From assembly GCF_044772865.1 (NCBI RefSeq), contig NZ_CP173029.1, forward strand, positions 2,294,001 to 2,358,000: a DNA stretch of 64,000 bases, written 5' to 3'. How positions within the stretch are numbered: the first letter of the stretch is position 1; every line of letters begins with the position of its first letter. Below the pieces are notes generated by a model that saw only the letters and a program-made list of their open reading frames with translations, was not told the DNA's origin and made no database searches. Made by a program: the position numbers and the translations under genes. Positions 40,572 through 50,356 of the stretch are shown one piece after another. This DNA is from Algirhabdus cladophorae (lineage in GTDB: Bacteria; Pseudomonadota; Alphaproteobacteria; Rhodobacterales; Rhodobacteraceae).

Positions 40572-42593
40572 GTCCAGATTATCAAACCCGTCGGCGGTTT
40601 TTAGGGCTTGGGCCAGAACCGCATTTGGATGCCAAATTGCTGCATCATTGTTTTCAAATTTACGCAACGCCTTTTGCATTGCGATCAGACCATGGGCTTG
40701 GGCCGAACGCATGGGTCCACCGCGCCAACGCGGGAACCCCATACTGGCCACAGCAACCACATCAAGAACCGATGCGTGGGGCGCAACATCCAGTTCCAAC
40801 AGGCCACAGCCCGCGCTCAGCAAAGCGGCAACATCGCGCAATTGAATCTCGCCGCGTGAAATCGTTTGGGCCTCAAAATGGTGTTTTTTGCGCAGACCTG
40901 CTAAGGTTTGCGTCAAGGCCTCATCGGTATCAGAGGGCCTCGATGTTTCGTCATAGCTGTAGAATCCCAGTTTGGTCTTAGCACCCAAGCGCCCGGTGGC
41001 GCACATCACATCAACCAATTCCAGCCAAAACGGATCCGGTGTTTTGCGATTCAAATTCGCTTGAATCATGTCCAGACCCTCTTGATCCAGCCGTTCGAAC
41101 ACGCCTGTCCGATAGCCAAAATCTTTCAGGGCTTTGTCAATTTGCGCAGGCGAGGCTCCGTGCTTTAGCGCCCAAAGGGCTGCGCGGGTTTGGGCCTGCA
41201 TCATGGGCTTGCGCAGCGGGGCCTCCGCCACGATCCCCAAACGGCCCAAACGATGCGAAAACCGCTGAAGGGTTTGAACGCTGCTGGGATTGGGGCGGCT
41301 GCAGGGCAGGATCTCGAAAATGCCATAAGGGGCCGTCAGCATCGTGGCGACCGATCCTTTGCGCCCTGTTAGGGCCTCCAAACGATCCGCATCCCGCGCG
41401 GCATTGAAAACGACAAGCGGTTTGATCTGCTCCCCCTCGGAGACGCTATATCGCTCGGCCAGATCCTTGCCGCTGGCCCGTGTGGCGTCGATGATCAGAT
41501 CAGTCTCGGCCAAAGCCTGCGCGGTGCCCGCAAGGTTCAGCCGGGTCATGGCCTGAGCCACTTTTTCCTCGGTCCACAGGCGCAGTCTTGCCGCGTCATG
41601 CACCGATCTGACCAGCTGACCTAAACTGTCTTTGTCAAAATTCACAACGGAAACCGACATGTTCGCCAAAAGAGCATCGCGCACAATCATAATCGATTGT
41701 GGACCACCACCGTAAACCCCGAGACTATTCAAATCGGCCCCCTTGTGAAGGGCTGCGTTAATGCGCTTTTCAGCAAAAAATATGTGTTTGAGGCCCAAAA
41801 ACGTCCGACTGGTGCGCACGGCCTCAAAGGCTGCTGCCTCCATCTCGATGCCCGTTTCAAAGGGCAGGATTTGAGCGGCTTCCACAAGTTGGCAAATGCT
41901 GTGTCGCAATTTAACCAATGGACCTTTGGCCTGCCCTCGCGCCACTTCAATGGCCGCCTGGTAGCCCGCAGGATCGCCCTGCCCAGCAACTTTGTCACGC
42001 GTCTGCGCAAAGCGGTCTTGCTTTGCCAGATCCAGCGCCATTTCCTGCGCCTCATCCCATAGATCGGACTGGGACAGGCGTTCGATTATGCCACGCTTCT
42101 GGGCATCCCCTGCCCGAACTGCATTGCCTTGCAATAGCATTCTGAGGGCAAATTCAGATCCACACAGCCGTGGCAGGCGTTGCGTGGCCCCTGCCACAGG
42201 CAACAAGCCCAGCTTGATCTCGGGCAAGCGCAACAAACATTCTGCAGTCGCAATCCGACCATGCGCTGCCAAGGCCACTTCAAACCCCGCACCCAAGGCG
42301 GATCCATGTAACGCTGCTACAACCGGTTTTCTGCATCCCTCGATCCGTGTGCACAGATCAAGGACCGTGGGGCTTTGCATGCCTTTGGCGTATTCCTCAA
42401 TGTCCCCGCCGGACGAAAACATCCGACCCTCGGCCCAAAGGACAATGGCACTGACATCCGGGTCCGCTTCGGCGCAATCAAGCGATGTGATCAACTCGGC
42501 GCGCAAATCAACGGTTAGCATGTTGTAAGGCGGCGCATTCAGGCTGAGAACAACCAGACCGTTTTCATAGCGTTTCAGGATCAAGTCAGACAT
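40566..42593 (-). CDS. FadJ-like enoyl-CoA hydratase / 3-hydroxyacyl-CoA dehydrogenase fusion
   Basis: A 675-residue protein. The hydratase half (about 1-190) has both Glu-bearing motifs, GAGFEVALAAHGRIA and LPEIKLGLLPVAGATQRLPR. The dehydrogenase half starts near LGVYGGGPQS, where the usual GxGxxG is altered, and lacks the HFFNP catalytic His (it reads MLTAP). The C-terminal GFPRWRGGP is normal. Translation starts at the ATG overlapping the preceding kinase-like stop. It may work only as a hydratase, or on unusual substrates. Confidence 0.82.
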   Translation of the reverse strand: MSDLILKRYENGLVVLSLNAPPYNMLTVDLRAELITSLDCAEADPDVSAIVLWAEGRMFSSGGDIEEYAKGMQSPTVLDLCTRIEGCRKPVVAALHGSALGAGFEVALAAHGRIATAECLLRLPEIKLGLLPVAGATQRLPRLCGSEFALRMLLQGNAVRAGDAQKRGIIERLSQSDLWDEAQEMALDLAKQDRFAQTRDKVAGQGDPAGYQAAIEVARGQAKGPLVKLRHSICQLVEAAQILPFETGIEMEAAAFEAVRTSRTFLGLKHIFFAEKRINAALHKGADLNSLGVYGGGPQSIMIVRDALLANMSVSVVNFDKDSLGQLVRSVHDAARLRLWTEEKVAQAMTRLNLAGTAQALAETDLIIDATRASGKDLAERYSVSEGEQIKPLVVFNAARDADRLEALTGRKGSVATMLTAPYGIFEILPCSRPNPSSVQTLQRFSHRLGRLGIVAEAPLRKPMMQAQTRAALWALKHGASPAQIDKALKDFGYRTGVFERLDQEGLDMIQANLNRKTPDPFWLELVDVMCATGRLGAKTKLGFYSYDETSRPSDTDEALTQTLAGLRKKHHFEAQTISRGEIQLRDVAALLSAGCGLLELDVAPHASVLDVVAVASMGFPRWRGGPMRSAQAHGLIAMQKALRKFENNDAAIWHPNAVLAQALKTADGFDNLDL

Positions 42594-43626
42594 CAACACC
42601 GTCTTTCATTATTTGGCGGGCTTGGGCCTCTAGAAATGGGATCGCTTGGGCAAATGTCTTGGCTTGGGCAGGGTTGGACCCATTACCAGCCTGTGCGCGT
42701 GCCACAACGCCCTGCAAGATCGCAATCAAGCGAAAATAGCTGAAAACAAGTGCAAAACCCCATTCAGAACCAATATCCACATTGCGGTGTTGTGCGTACA
42801 GATTGACGTAGTCCGCCTCGCTCGGCACGCCCAGACCCAAACGATCCAAGCCCCCTAAACCGCGCATGCCCGCCTGATGTGGCAAGCGCAGTTGCATACA
42901 TTGATAGGCCAGATCCGCCAGCGGATGGCCCAAGGTCGACAACTCCCAATCCAGGACCCCGATGACCTTGGGTTCGGTTGGGTGAAAGATCATATTGTCC
43001 AGGCGGTAATCCCCATGCACCAATCCAAAGGCGTCCGTTTCGCCGGGCATATGATCCTGTAGCCAAGTCATAATGGCCGACATATCTGCTGATGCTGCGT
43101 CAATGCTAGCCTGGTATTGGCTGGACCAGCGTTGCACCTGTCGCAAAAAATAATTGCCCGATTTGCCAAAGTCCGACAGATCTACTGAGGTCACATCCAC
43201 ATCATGTAATGCGGCGAGAACGGCATTCATCTGTTCATAGATTTGCCCGCGCTCAACCGGTGTCACTTCTGGCAGCGCGGGGTCCCAAAAAATCCGGCCT
43301 TCAAGAAATTCCATAATATAAAAGGCCCGCCCAAACGGGGATTGCGCGTCTTCAACCAAGCATATCACCCGAGGCACCGGGACATTCGTGGATTGCAACG
43401 CTGCCATAACCCGAAACTCACGTTCGACCATATGCGCGGATTTCAACAAGGTGCCTTCGGGTTTGATCCTAAGCACGAAAACACCGTTGTTGGTTTGCAT
43501 TTTGTAGGTGGGGTTCGACTGACCTGCGTTAAACTTGTCCAAGGACACAACAGTCCCAAGGTCAGGCGCATGGCCTGCCAAAAACGCATTCAGCGTCGCA
43601 ATATCCAATAAACCGCCCCCAGTCAT
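42586..43626 (-). CDS. APH-like phosphotransferase (ACAD10/11 N-domain type)
   Basis: A 346-residue protein of the aminoglycoside-phosphotransferase fold. LVHGDYRLDNMIF carries the catalytic Asp and Asn, and VIGVLDWELSTLGHP the metal-binding Asp. In mitochondria the same domain is fused to acyl-CoA dehydrogenases and phosphorylates 4-hydroxyacyl-CoA; here an acyl-CoA dehydrogenase is the divergent neighbour. It overlaps the FadJ-like gene by 8 nt. Confidence 0.88.
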   Translation of the reverse strand: MTGGGLLDIATLNAFLAGHAPDLGTVVSLDKFNAGQSNPTYKMQTNNGVFVLRIKPEGTLLKSAHMVEREFRVMAALQSTNVPVPRVICLVEDAQSPFGRAFYIMEFLEGRIFWDPALPEVTPVERGQIYEQMNAVLAALHDVDVTSVDLSDFGKSGNYFLRQVQRWSSQYQASIDAASADMSAIMTWLQDHMPGETDAFGLVHGDYRLDNMIFHPTEPKVIGVLDWELSTLGHPLADLAYQCMQLRLPHQAGMRGLGGLDRLGLGVPSEADYVNLYAQHRNVDIGSEWGFALVFSYFRLIAILQGVVARAQAGNGSNPAQAKTFAQAIPFLEAQARQIMKDGVDV

Positions 43627-43797
43627 GGGTTAATTACTAGGCAGCTTGGCGTCAGACGCAAGCGATCCTTATGTCCAAATCAAATAAACCCGCGCATATC
43701 CGGCCCAATGGCCTACCCAAACAACCCGCCTGCGGGATTGACTTGGGGGGCAGCCCTGTCACTTTGGCGCAAACCACCGCAATAGGAGCGCGCAAAG

Positions 43798-45027
43798 ATG
43801 CAACTTGGCATTAGCCCACAGGTCCAGCCCTACCTCGAGGCCGTCCGCCAAATGGTGCGCGACGAAATTGGGCCGCTCGACAGTGAATTTCTGGCCGAGG
43901 TTGAGCTGGGCGAGCGATGGGATTTCACCCCGCGACAAACCGAGATCCTAGAGGGTCTCAAAGCCACGGCAAAATCCCGGGGCCTTTGGAATTTCTGGCT
44001 CACCGACAGCGAGAAAGGATTGGGTCTCAGCACAGTGGACTACGCCTATCTGGCGGAAGAAATGGGCAAATCTCATCTGGGGCCGGAAGTTTTTAACTGC
44101 AATGCGCCCGACACCGGCAACATGGAAGTGTTCGAGCGCTACGGAACGCAAGCTATGAAAACCAAATGGCTGGCGCCATTGATGGATGGCAAAATTCGTT
44201 CGGCCTATTTGATGACAGAACCGGATGTGGCCTCGTCTGATGCCACAAACATCAGCCTAAGCTGTGTGCGCGACGGTGATGACTATGTGCTCAACGGTGA
44301 AAAATGGTGGGCCACGGGTGCTGGCGATCCCCGATGCGCCGTTTACATCATCATGGTCCGCACAGGATCTGAGACAGCCCCAAAACACCAGCGCCATTCC
44401 ATGATTGTGGTCGACAGCCAGACAAAGGGCATCGAAAAACTGCGCCCTATGCAGGTCTACGGCCATGACGATGCGCCCCACGGGCACATGCATATCCGGT
44501 TTACGGACGTCCGTGTGCCAGCTGAAAATCTGCTGGTGGGCGAAGGCCGAGGTTTTGAAATTGCGCAGGGGCGTTTGGGACCGGGGCGTATTCATCACTG
44601 CATGCGCGCCATTGGACAAGCCGAAAAAGCCCTTGAGCTGATGTGCACCCGGTCCTTGCAACGGGCCGCATTTGGCAAGAATTTGGCCAAGCTTGGTGCA
44701 AACTATGATCACATCGCAGAGGCGCGCATGCAAATAGAACAGGCCCGCCTTTTGTGCCTAAAAGCGGCTTGGATGATGGATCAAGGTGACCCCCGCGCTG
44801 CCGCGCCGTGGATCAGCCAAATTAAGGTGATAGCCCCGCGGATTGCCCTGGATGTCACTGATAAGGCGATCCAAATGTTCGGGGCCATGGGTATTTCGCA
44901 AGACACCCCACTGGCCCAACAATGGACCCATCTTCGAACATTGCGCTTGGCCGATGGGCCTGACGCCGTGCACGCAAGACAGGTTGCGCGCGCCGAGTTG
45001 CGGAAATATACCCAAGAGCCAGTTTAG
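43798..45027 (+). CDS. Acyl-CoA dehydrogenase, ACAD10/11-like
   Basis: A 409-residue flavoenzyme. AYLMTEPDVASSDATNIS is the FAD/substrate loop, NGEKWWATGAGDPR and GRLGPGRIHHCMRAIG are family motifs, and the C-terminal RLADGPDAVHARQVARAEL is the ACAD10/11 type. With the linked kinase-like gene it suggests 4-hydroxy-acid catabolism. Confidence 0.9.
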   Translation: MQLGISPQVQPYLEAVRQMVRDEIGPLDSEFLAEVELGERWDFTPRQTEILEGLKATAKSRGLWNFWLTDSEKGLGLSTVDYAYLAEEMGKSHLGPEVFNCNAPDTGNMEVFERYGTQAMKTKWLAPLMDGKIRSAYLMTEPDVASSDATNISLSCVRDGDDYVLNGEKWWATGAGDPRCAVYIIMVRTGSETAPKHQRHSMIVVDSQTKGIEKLRPMQVYGHDDAPHGHMHIRFTDVRVPAENLLVGEGRGFEIAQGRLGPGRIHHCMRAIGQAEKALELMCTRSLQRAAFGKNLAKLGANYDHIAEARMQIEQARLLCLKAAWMMDQGDPRAAAPWISQIKVIAPRIALDVTDKAIQMFGAMGISQDTPLAQQWTHLRTLRLADGPDAVHARQVARAELRKYTQEPV

Positions 45028-45095
45028 TGGCAGGCTGATATTTCAACACCACAATTCTGAATGAAGACACAAGGCGTCAGGGACGGGAACATAAT

Positions 45096-45521
45096 ATGCC
45101 AATGGACTGGATATTGGGCCTCACAGGTGGGGTCATGATCGGATGCGCTGCGGCGCTCTATCTGCTGTTGAACGGCCAGATCATGGGGGCCAGCGGCATA
45201 TTGGGCAGTCTCGTTGATGGTTTGGCTGGCCCGCGCAAATCAGAACGCGGGATGTTTTTGCTGGGATTGATCGGCGCCCCTGCATTGGTCGTCGCCGCTG
45301 GACTGGAAACAGAGACGCAAGCCACGTCCAATGTGGGTTTGCTTGTGATTGCGGGCCTGTTGGTCGGGCTTGGCACACGGATCGGCAACGGGTGCACTTC
45401 CGGCCATGGTGTGTGCGGTATATCGCGATTGTCGCCGCGTGGTATCGTGTCGACTTTGGTTTATATTTCCGCCGGGGCCGTGACCGTCGTCGCACTCCGC
45501 AGTATTTGGGGCGCGCTATGA
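45096..45521 (+). CDS. YeeE/YedE-family protein, first half (PmpA-like)
   Basis: A 141-residue membrane protein with four helices. GLGTRIGNGCTSGHGVCGISRLSPRG carries the conserved Cys residues of the family. It overlaps the next gene by 4 nt (ATGA); the two halves together equal one full YeeE/YedE protein. It probably moves sulfur compounds for persulfide detoxification. Confidence 0.9.
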   Translation: MPMDWILGLTGGVMIGCAAALYLLLNGQIMGASGILGSLVDGLAGPRKSERGMFLLGLIGAPALVVAAGLETETQATSNVGLLVIAGLLVGLGTRIGNGCTSGHGVCGISRLSPRGIVSTLVYISAGAVTVVALRSIWGAL

Positions 45522-45949
45522 GACAGCTTGTAGCATTGGCCGCGGGATCCATCTTTGGCCTTGGCTTGTTGGTCTCCGGCATGACAGACACCACCAAAGT
45601 CCAAGGATGGTTGGATTTCTTTGGCGCATGGGATCCGACATTGGCCTTTGTCATGGGCGGAGCCATTGTGCCAATGTTCTTTGCATGGCGGTGGGCCGAG
45701 ACACGCAAACCGGCTTTCGCCGCTAGCTTTCCCACACGCCCTGAGGCACGGTTTGATCGTCGCCTGATCATCGGCGCCGTTTTGTTTGGCGCAGGCTGGG
45801 GCTTGGTGGGGCTTTGCCCTGGACCTGCGCTGGCCTCGCTCAGCTTTGGGGGTACATCTGGCTTTATCTTCTTAGTCGCCATGGTGGTGGGAATGTGGTT
45901 GGCGCCAAAAGCAGCTGCATGGCTGGACGGCACAGGGCGCCCGGGTTAA
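45518..45949 (+). CDS. YeeE/YedE-family protein, second half (DUF6691/PmpB-like)
   Basis: A 143-residue membrane protein with four helices. GLLVSGMTDTTKVQGWLDFFGAWDPTLAFVMG and GLVGLCPGPALASL are typical of the partner subunit. The start overlaps the first-half stop. The next gene, encoding a sulfurtransferase-like protein, follows after 10 nt. Confidence 0.9.
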   Translation: MRQLVALAAGSIFGLGLLVSGMTDTTKVQGWLDFFGAWDPTLAFVMGGAIVPMFFAWRWAETRKPAFAASFPTRPEARFDRRLIIGAVLFGAGWGLVGLCPGPALASLSFGGTSGFIFLVAMVVGMWLAPKAAAWLDGTGRPG

Positions 45950-45959
45950 ACCTGCGCTC

Positions 45960-46394
45960 ATGCAAATAAACCACATTACCCCCGACTATGCCGTATCGCC
46001 CCAAGTGGCCCCAACCGATTTTGCGCAAATCGCGCAAGCGGGTTTCAAGACAGTGATCTGTAATCGTCCCGATGGCGAAAACCCAGCGGACCTTCATATC
46101 TGTGAAATGAAAGCCGCTGCTAAGGCACAGGGATTGGTATTTTTAGAAAACCCCTTCCCAAGCCCCGCTATGACGATGGATCACGTCACGGCCCAAGCGG
46201 ATCTGCTAGATAATGCGCAAACGCCGGTGTTTGCCTATTGTGCGAGTGGAACGCGATGTTCAGTCGTTTGGTCTATGGTGATGGCCGGAAAGATGAGCAC
46301 CGATGAAATCCTGCAAGCCGTGCGTGGTGCAGGCTACATGCTGGATGGGTTGCGCCCGCAGATTGATGCCCTGGCCCGGACGCGCGACGCTTAG
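45960..46394 (+). CDS. TIGR01244-type sulfurtransferase/phosphatase domain protein
   Basis: A 144-residue protein of the dual-specificity-phosphatase-like fold. FAYCASGTRCSVVW contains the loop Cys. The family co-occurs with YeeE/YedE and sulfide-oxidising genes (the Blh type), where it handles persulfide sulfur. It follows the YeeE pair closely. Confidence 0.85.
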   Translation: MQINHITPDYAVSPQVAPTDFAQIAQAGFKTVICNRPDGENPADLHICEMKAAAKAQGLVFLENPFPSPAMTMDHVTAQADLLDNAQTPVFAYCASGTRCSVVWSMVMAGKMSTDEILQAVRGAGYMLDGLRPQIDALARTRDA

Positions 46395-46414
46395 ACCGGC
46401 GGCCAATCCGTGAA

Positions 46415-47572
46415 TTAGCTTGCGATTTCAGGAAGCTCTGGCAGGCCCATTTGGGCAAAGTCGAATTCCTCGTCCAGCGCATCTTCGTCCATGCCCGGCA
46501 AGTCCGACAGGTCGGAAGATCCCATGTCTGCCAATTCGGGCAAATCGCCAACATCCGGTAGAGTGGTTTCCAGATCCAAGTCCGGTAAATCTGCTAGCCC
46601 ACCATCCAATGGAGCCCCAGCCAATGGCGCCGGTGCATCCAGACCTACCGCAGGCGCTGTCATGGCAGGCGCACCTGCCATCGGCAGTTTTGCTGCAGGC
46701 AAGGTGCGACTGGTCAGCCGCACTGCAAGACATCCTTCGTCTTCGCCCAAAATACCCCGTGCTACATCCATCCCGTCGCTGCCTTGCAGCCGTATGGATC
46801 TGAGGGCTGACGCTGGAATTTTGAACACATCGCCTTCTTTGAGCGCCGACACTTTTGAAACCGGCATCTCCAAGACATCCAAAACAGCGGACAAATTCGC
46901 CTCCGCCTCCTCAAGGGAGGCTTCCAACTGTTCTGCGAAATCAAAGAGTGGCGGCGCCGTCTCAGGATCATTTTCCAGTTTTCGGTCCTGAACAAAGGCA
47001 ATTTTCAAACTGCCTTTTTTCGATCCAATGGACATATCAATCTCAAGCTCGAACATCTTATAACGCACGTCTTCCAGGACCAGCCCAACCAAACGGGGGC
47101 CTTCTAACATCAGGCTGGGTCGATAGCCGGTGGCCCATGCACGATTGGAAAATGGCGCCATTGAGGCGTCAAATTCATCCAGCAAAGCAGTCAAAAACGG
47201 TTCAACCAGCTTGGCGTCGGTTCGTGTCACTGTCCGATCCGTAGCAGGTGTGCGCAGCACCTTGCCCATGGTCTGCATTTCGATCAATCCGGCCCGCAAT
47301 TGCAAATCCATGATGATCAGGCCCAAAACACCCTCGGCAGTACGGATGCAGTAAATGAGGTCTTGTTCCCCCGCAAAAGCCTGCAAATCAGTCAAAGTCG
47401 CTGCCACTTCGGGTTTTGGAGACACCGCCAATACAAGGTTCATGTGTTTGTCTGCAGATTTGCACAATGCCAGTTGCAGCCCGCGCGGCACAGCGGGGCT
47501 ACCGTCCTCCACCTCAGGGGTCGGTTGGGAAAGCTTTCGCCTCAGAATTGAGGGGCCAGCGGCATCAGACAT
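46415..47572 (-). CDS. FliM/FliN-type SpoA-domain protein (orphan)
   Basis: A 385-residue protein. Residues about 225-290 form a SpoA domain (LSAVLDVLEMPVSKVSALKEGDVFKIP). The preceding region is mixed alpha/beta, and the tail is low-complexity, rich in Asp, Leu and Ala. The SpoA fold builds flagellar C-rings and type III secretion sorting platforms. No other flagellar gene is visible in this window, so the role is unclear. Confidence 0.72.
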   Translation of the reverse strand: MSDAAGPSILRRKLSQPTPEVEDGSPAVPRGLQLALCKSADKHMNLVLAVSPKPEVAATLTDLQAFAGEQDLIYCIRTAEGVLGLIIMDLQLRAGLIEMQTMGKVLRTPATDRTVTRTDAKLVEPFLTALLDEFDASMAPFSNRAWATGYRPSLMLEGPRLVGLVLEDVRYKMFELEIDMSIGSKKGSLKIAFVQDRKLENDPETAPPLFDFAEQLEASLEEAEANLSAVLDVLEMPVSKVSALKEGDVFKIPASALRSIRLQGSDGMDVARGILGEDEGCLAVRLTSRTLPAAKLPMAGAPAMTAPAVGLDAPAPLAGAPLDGGLADLPDLDLETTLPDVGDLPELADMGSSDLSDLPGMDEDALDEEFDFAQMGLPELPEIAS

Positions 47573-47665
47573 CTATAGGTGCACTCCGGACAGCAATTTT
47601 TGGGGCATGCAACGCATAAGGGTTAATAGCGTGCCATACGTTAATACTGCCTTACCCAGACAAAA

Positions 47666-50356
47666 CTATTGCGCAGCTATTCGCGCGATTTGCGGCAGTT
47701 GCAGGCGAAATGCTGCCCCGCCTTGACCCGGCACATAATCAATCGTCCCCCCAAGGTTTTGCACAATCTCGCGGCAAATCGCCAATCCTAGACCTGCACC
47801 CCCGGCCTTGGATGTGTCGCCCAAGCGCGAGAACTTCTCGAAAATCACCGATTGATTGTCAGGGTTTATGCCAAGGCCGTTATCAACAAAATCAATCTCT
47901 AGCCCACCGTTGGTCTGCCGCACATTTATCTTCAAGACAGGTACGCCCGCTTCACAATACTTGGCGGCATTTGCGATCAAGTTGATGAACACCTGTGCCA
48001 AGCGGTCCGGATCCGTGTGCAAAACCACGTCTTCGTCAGCGGGGCTGCGGGTGACCAGCAGGGTGCCACGGATTGATTCCGTGGATTGCACCGCTTGGTT
48101 GATCATATCAGACAAGCGCGCATCAGACAGGTTGAGCGAAACCTGACCACTTTCCAACACACTCAGATCCAATAAATCATCTAAAAGGCGGGTCAGCCGC
48201 TGGGCCTCATCATGAATAATTGTGGCGTATTGGCTTTTGTCTTTTGTTTCGATGTCGTCCACATCGCGCAAAATCTCGGAAAAGGCCCGGATAGACGTCA
48301 TGGGCGTGCGTAATTCATGGCTGATCTGGCTCAAGAACGCGTCTTTTTGCACAGACAATTGAGTCAGCTTTTGGTTCGCCTCGCGCAGCTGGCGGGCTGT
48401 GCGGGTCAATTCTTCGGATTGGAGTTCCAGCTGGTTGGAATATTCCATGATTTGAGCGGCCTCGTCAGCTACCGCCATGAGGTCCTGTACCGTAACCGAC
48501 ACACCACCGGCGATTTGTGACACCATGGCGTGGGCCGTGGCGGATCCCACGGACCCGGCCAATTCACGCTCTAATCTGGCAATGAAATCTGGCGTAATAT
48601 CAGGGAGATATCCCAATTTTCCTTGGCCTTTGGCCTGTGCTTGGAACAGCCCCTGTGCCTGATTGGATCCAATAATCCGTTGCGCCATGACCAGCAGATC
48701 TTCTGCCTCGACTACGCGGTCGGACCAGCCTTGGGTTTTGGCCGGTTGATCCAATGCGTTGACCACTTGTGCGCCTTGCAAACGCTCCATCGGGCCCGGA
48801 AACGTCGAGATGGACACCAACGCAAAAACGCCTGTGTTCAACACCATTGACCAAAAGACGGAATGCAACAAGGGATCCATACCTTGCAATCCAAACAATG
48901 CTTGCGGTTTGAGCCAGGACATCCCCAAGGGGCCTTGGCTGAGCCAAAGCTCGGGAAAAACGATGCCACCACCAAAACTAGGCAAAAACAGCGTGTAAAG
49001 CCAGATAGCAAATCCAACGATCAGCCCACTGGCTGCCCCGGCGCGGGTCGCACCGCGCCAGAAGATCCCACCTAGGAGGGCTGGCAAAACCTGCGACACG
49101 CCGGCAAAGGCAATCAACCCGATAGACGCCAGCGCAGCGCCGCCGCCTGACAAACGGTAATAAATGTAGCCCAGCGCCAGAATGGCCGCGATGGACAGAC
49201 GCCGTGCCACCAAAACCACATTGCGCACATCGCCCGAAATCGTGGCGCGGTGCACGGTTTGGCTGCGCAACCACAGCGGCATGACAATGTTGTTCGACAC
49301 CATAGTCGACAGCGCAATCGAGGCCACGATCACCATAGAAGTCGCTGACGAAAACCCGCCCAAGAACGACAGCAATGCCAAGCCTTGTCTGTCTTGGCTT
49401 AGGGGGAGGGTCAAAACGAACAAATCAGGGTTCTCGCCCTCGGGTAACACGGCCAAACCTACGACTGCAATCGGCACAACAAACAGCGACATGGCCAATA
49501 AATAGGCCGGAAAGGCCCAGCTTGCTGTGGCCAAATTGCCTTCGTCCTGACTTTCGACAACAAGAACCTGAAACATCCTTGGCAGGCACAAAAAGGCTGC
49601 TGCAGACAGAAATATCAGGCCAGCCCAACGATTTGGATCAATGTCCCAGCGCGCGATGGGCGAGGCATCAATTTGGCTAAGGATTCCGCCCACACCGCCG
49701 CCAAGTCCCCAAACCACAAAGATCCCAACCGAGATAAGTGCGACCAGTTTCACCACGGCCTCGACCGCGATGGCCATGACAACACCATGGTGACGTTCAT
49801 TAACGTCAAGGTTACGCGTCCCAAATAAGATCGTGAAAAGCGCCAGCCCTATGGCCACCCAAAGGGCAATGCGTGCCAAATCCGTGGCTTGATCTATGGG
49901 AGTGTCCGCAGGGGCCAATACCGCAAAGGACAGGGTCACTGATTGCAGCTGCAAGGCGATATAGGGCGTGGTTCCGACCACTGCGAGCAACGTCACCAGA
50001 ACCCCCAAAACGTTAGATTTGCCAAAGCGTAGCGAGATTAAATCCGCGATAGATGTGATCCGTTGCGCGCGGCCCACTTGCACCAATTTGCGCAAAACCA
50101 ACCACCACCCGATCATCACCAACGTGGGGCCCAAATAGATCGTCAGGTATTCCAATCCAGACCGGGCCGCATAGCCTACAGCGCCGTAAAACGTCCAAGC
50201 CGTGCAATACACTGATAATGAAAGTGTGTAGATCAACGGCGAGCGCAACCAGCGTGTTTGCCCGCGTTTGGCGCGGCGTTCAGCGGCCCATGCCACCGCA
50301 AACAGAATGACAACATAGGCCAGACAGGCCGCAACGATCAGATTAAACGCTGTCAT
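47666..50356 (-). CDS. Na+/solute symporter-fused sensor histidine kinase (CrbS/CbrA-like)
   Basis: An 896-residue protein. Residues 1 to about 500 form a sodium:solute-symporter-like membrane part, and a short linker (near ITPDFIARLERELAGSVG) resembles the STAC region. A coiled coil then leads to a HisKA domain with His680 in SHELRTP and a HATPase domain (NLIANAAKYC, DNGLGI, FEKFSR, GAGLGL). It lacks PAS and receiver domains. CrbS-type kinases control acetate use in other bacteria. It starts 14 nt inside the small membrane gene. Confidence 0.87.
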   Translation of the reverse strand: MTAFNLIVAACLAYVVILFAVAWAAERRAKRGQTRWLRSPLIYTLSLSVYCTAWTFYGAVGYAARSGLEYLTIYLGPTLVMIGWWLVLRKLVQVGRAQRITSIADLISLRFGKSNVLGVLVTLLAVVGTTPYIALQLQSVTLSFAVLAPADTPIDQATDLARIALWVAIGLALFTILFGTRNLDVNERHHGVVMAIAVEAVVKLVALISVGIFVVWGLGGGVGGILSQIDASPIARWDIDPNRWAGLIFLSAAAFLCLPRMFQVLVVESQDEGNLATASWAFPAYLLAMSLFVVPIAVVGLAVLPEGENPDLFVLTLPLSQDRQGLALLSFLGGFSSATSMVIVASIALSTMVSNNIVMPLWLRSQTVHRATISGDVRNVVLVARRLSIAAILALGYIYYRLSGGGAALASIGLIAFAGVSQVLPALLGGIFWRGATRAGAASGLIVGFAIWLYTLFLPSFGGGIVFPELWLSQGPLGMSWLKPQALFGLQGMDPLLHSVFWSMVLNTGVFALVSISTFPGPMERLQGAQVVNALDQPAKTQGWSDRVVEAEDLLVMAQRIIGSNQAQGLFQAQAKGQGKLGYLPDITPDFIARLERELAGSVGSATAHAMVSQIAGGVSVTVQDLMAVADEAAQIMEYSNQLELQSEELTRTARQLREANQKLTQLSVQKDAFLSQISHELRTPMTSIRAFSEILRDVDDIETKDKSQYATIIHDEAQRLTRLLDDLLDLSVLESGQVSLNLSDARLSDMINQAVQSTESIRGTLLVTRSPADEDVVLHTDPDRLAQVFINLIANAAKYCEAGVPVLKINVRQTNGGLEIDFVDNGLGINPDNQSVIFEKFSRLGDTSKAGGAGLGLAICREIVQNLGGTIDYVPGQGGAAFRLQLPQIARIAAQ

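Noticed and set aside
45040..45062. ATTC-T-GAAT palindrome before the second YeeE pair considered as a SoxR site
   Set aside because: The arms are separated by one base, not eight, so it does not match the three sox sites.
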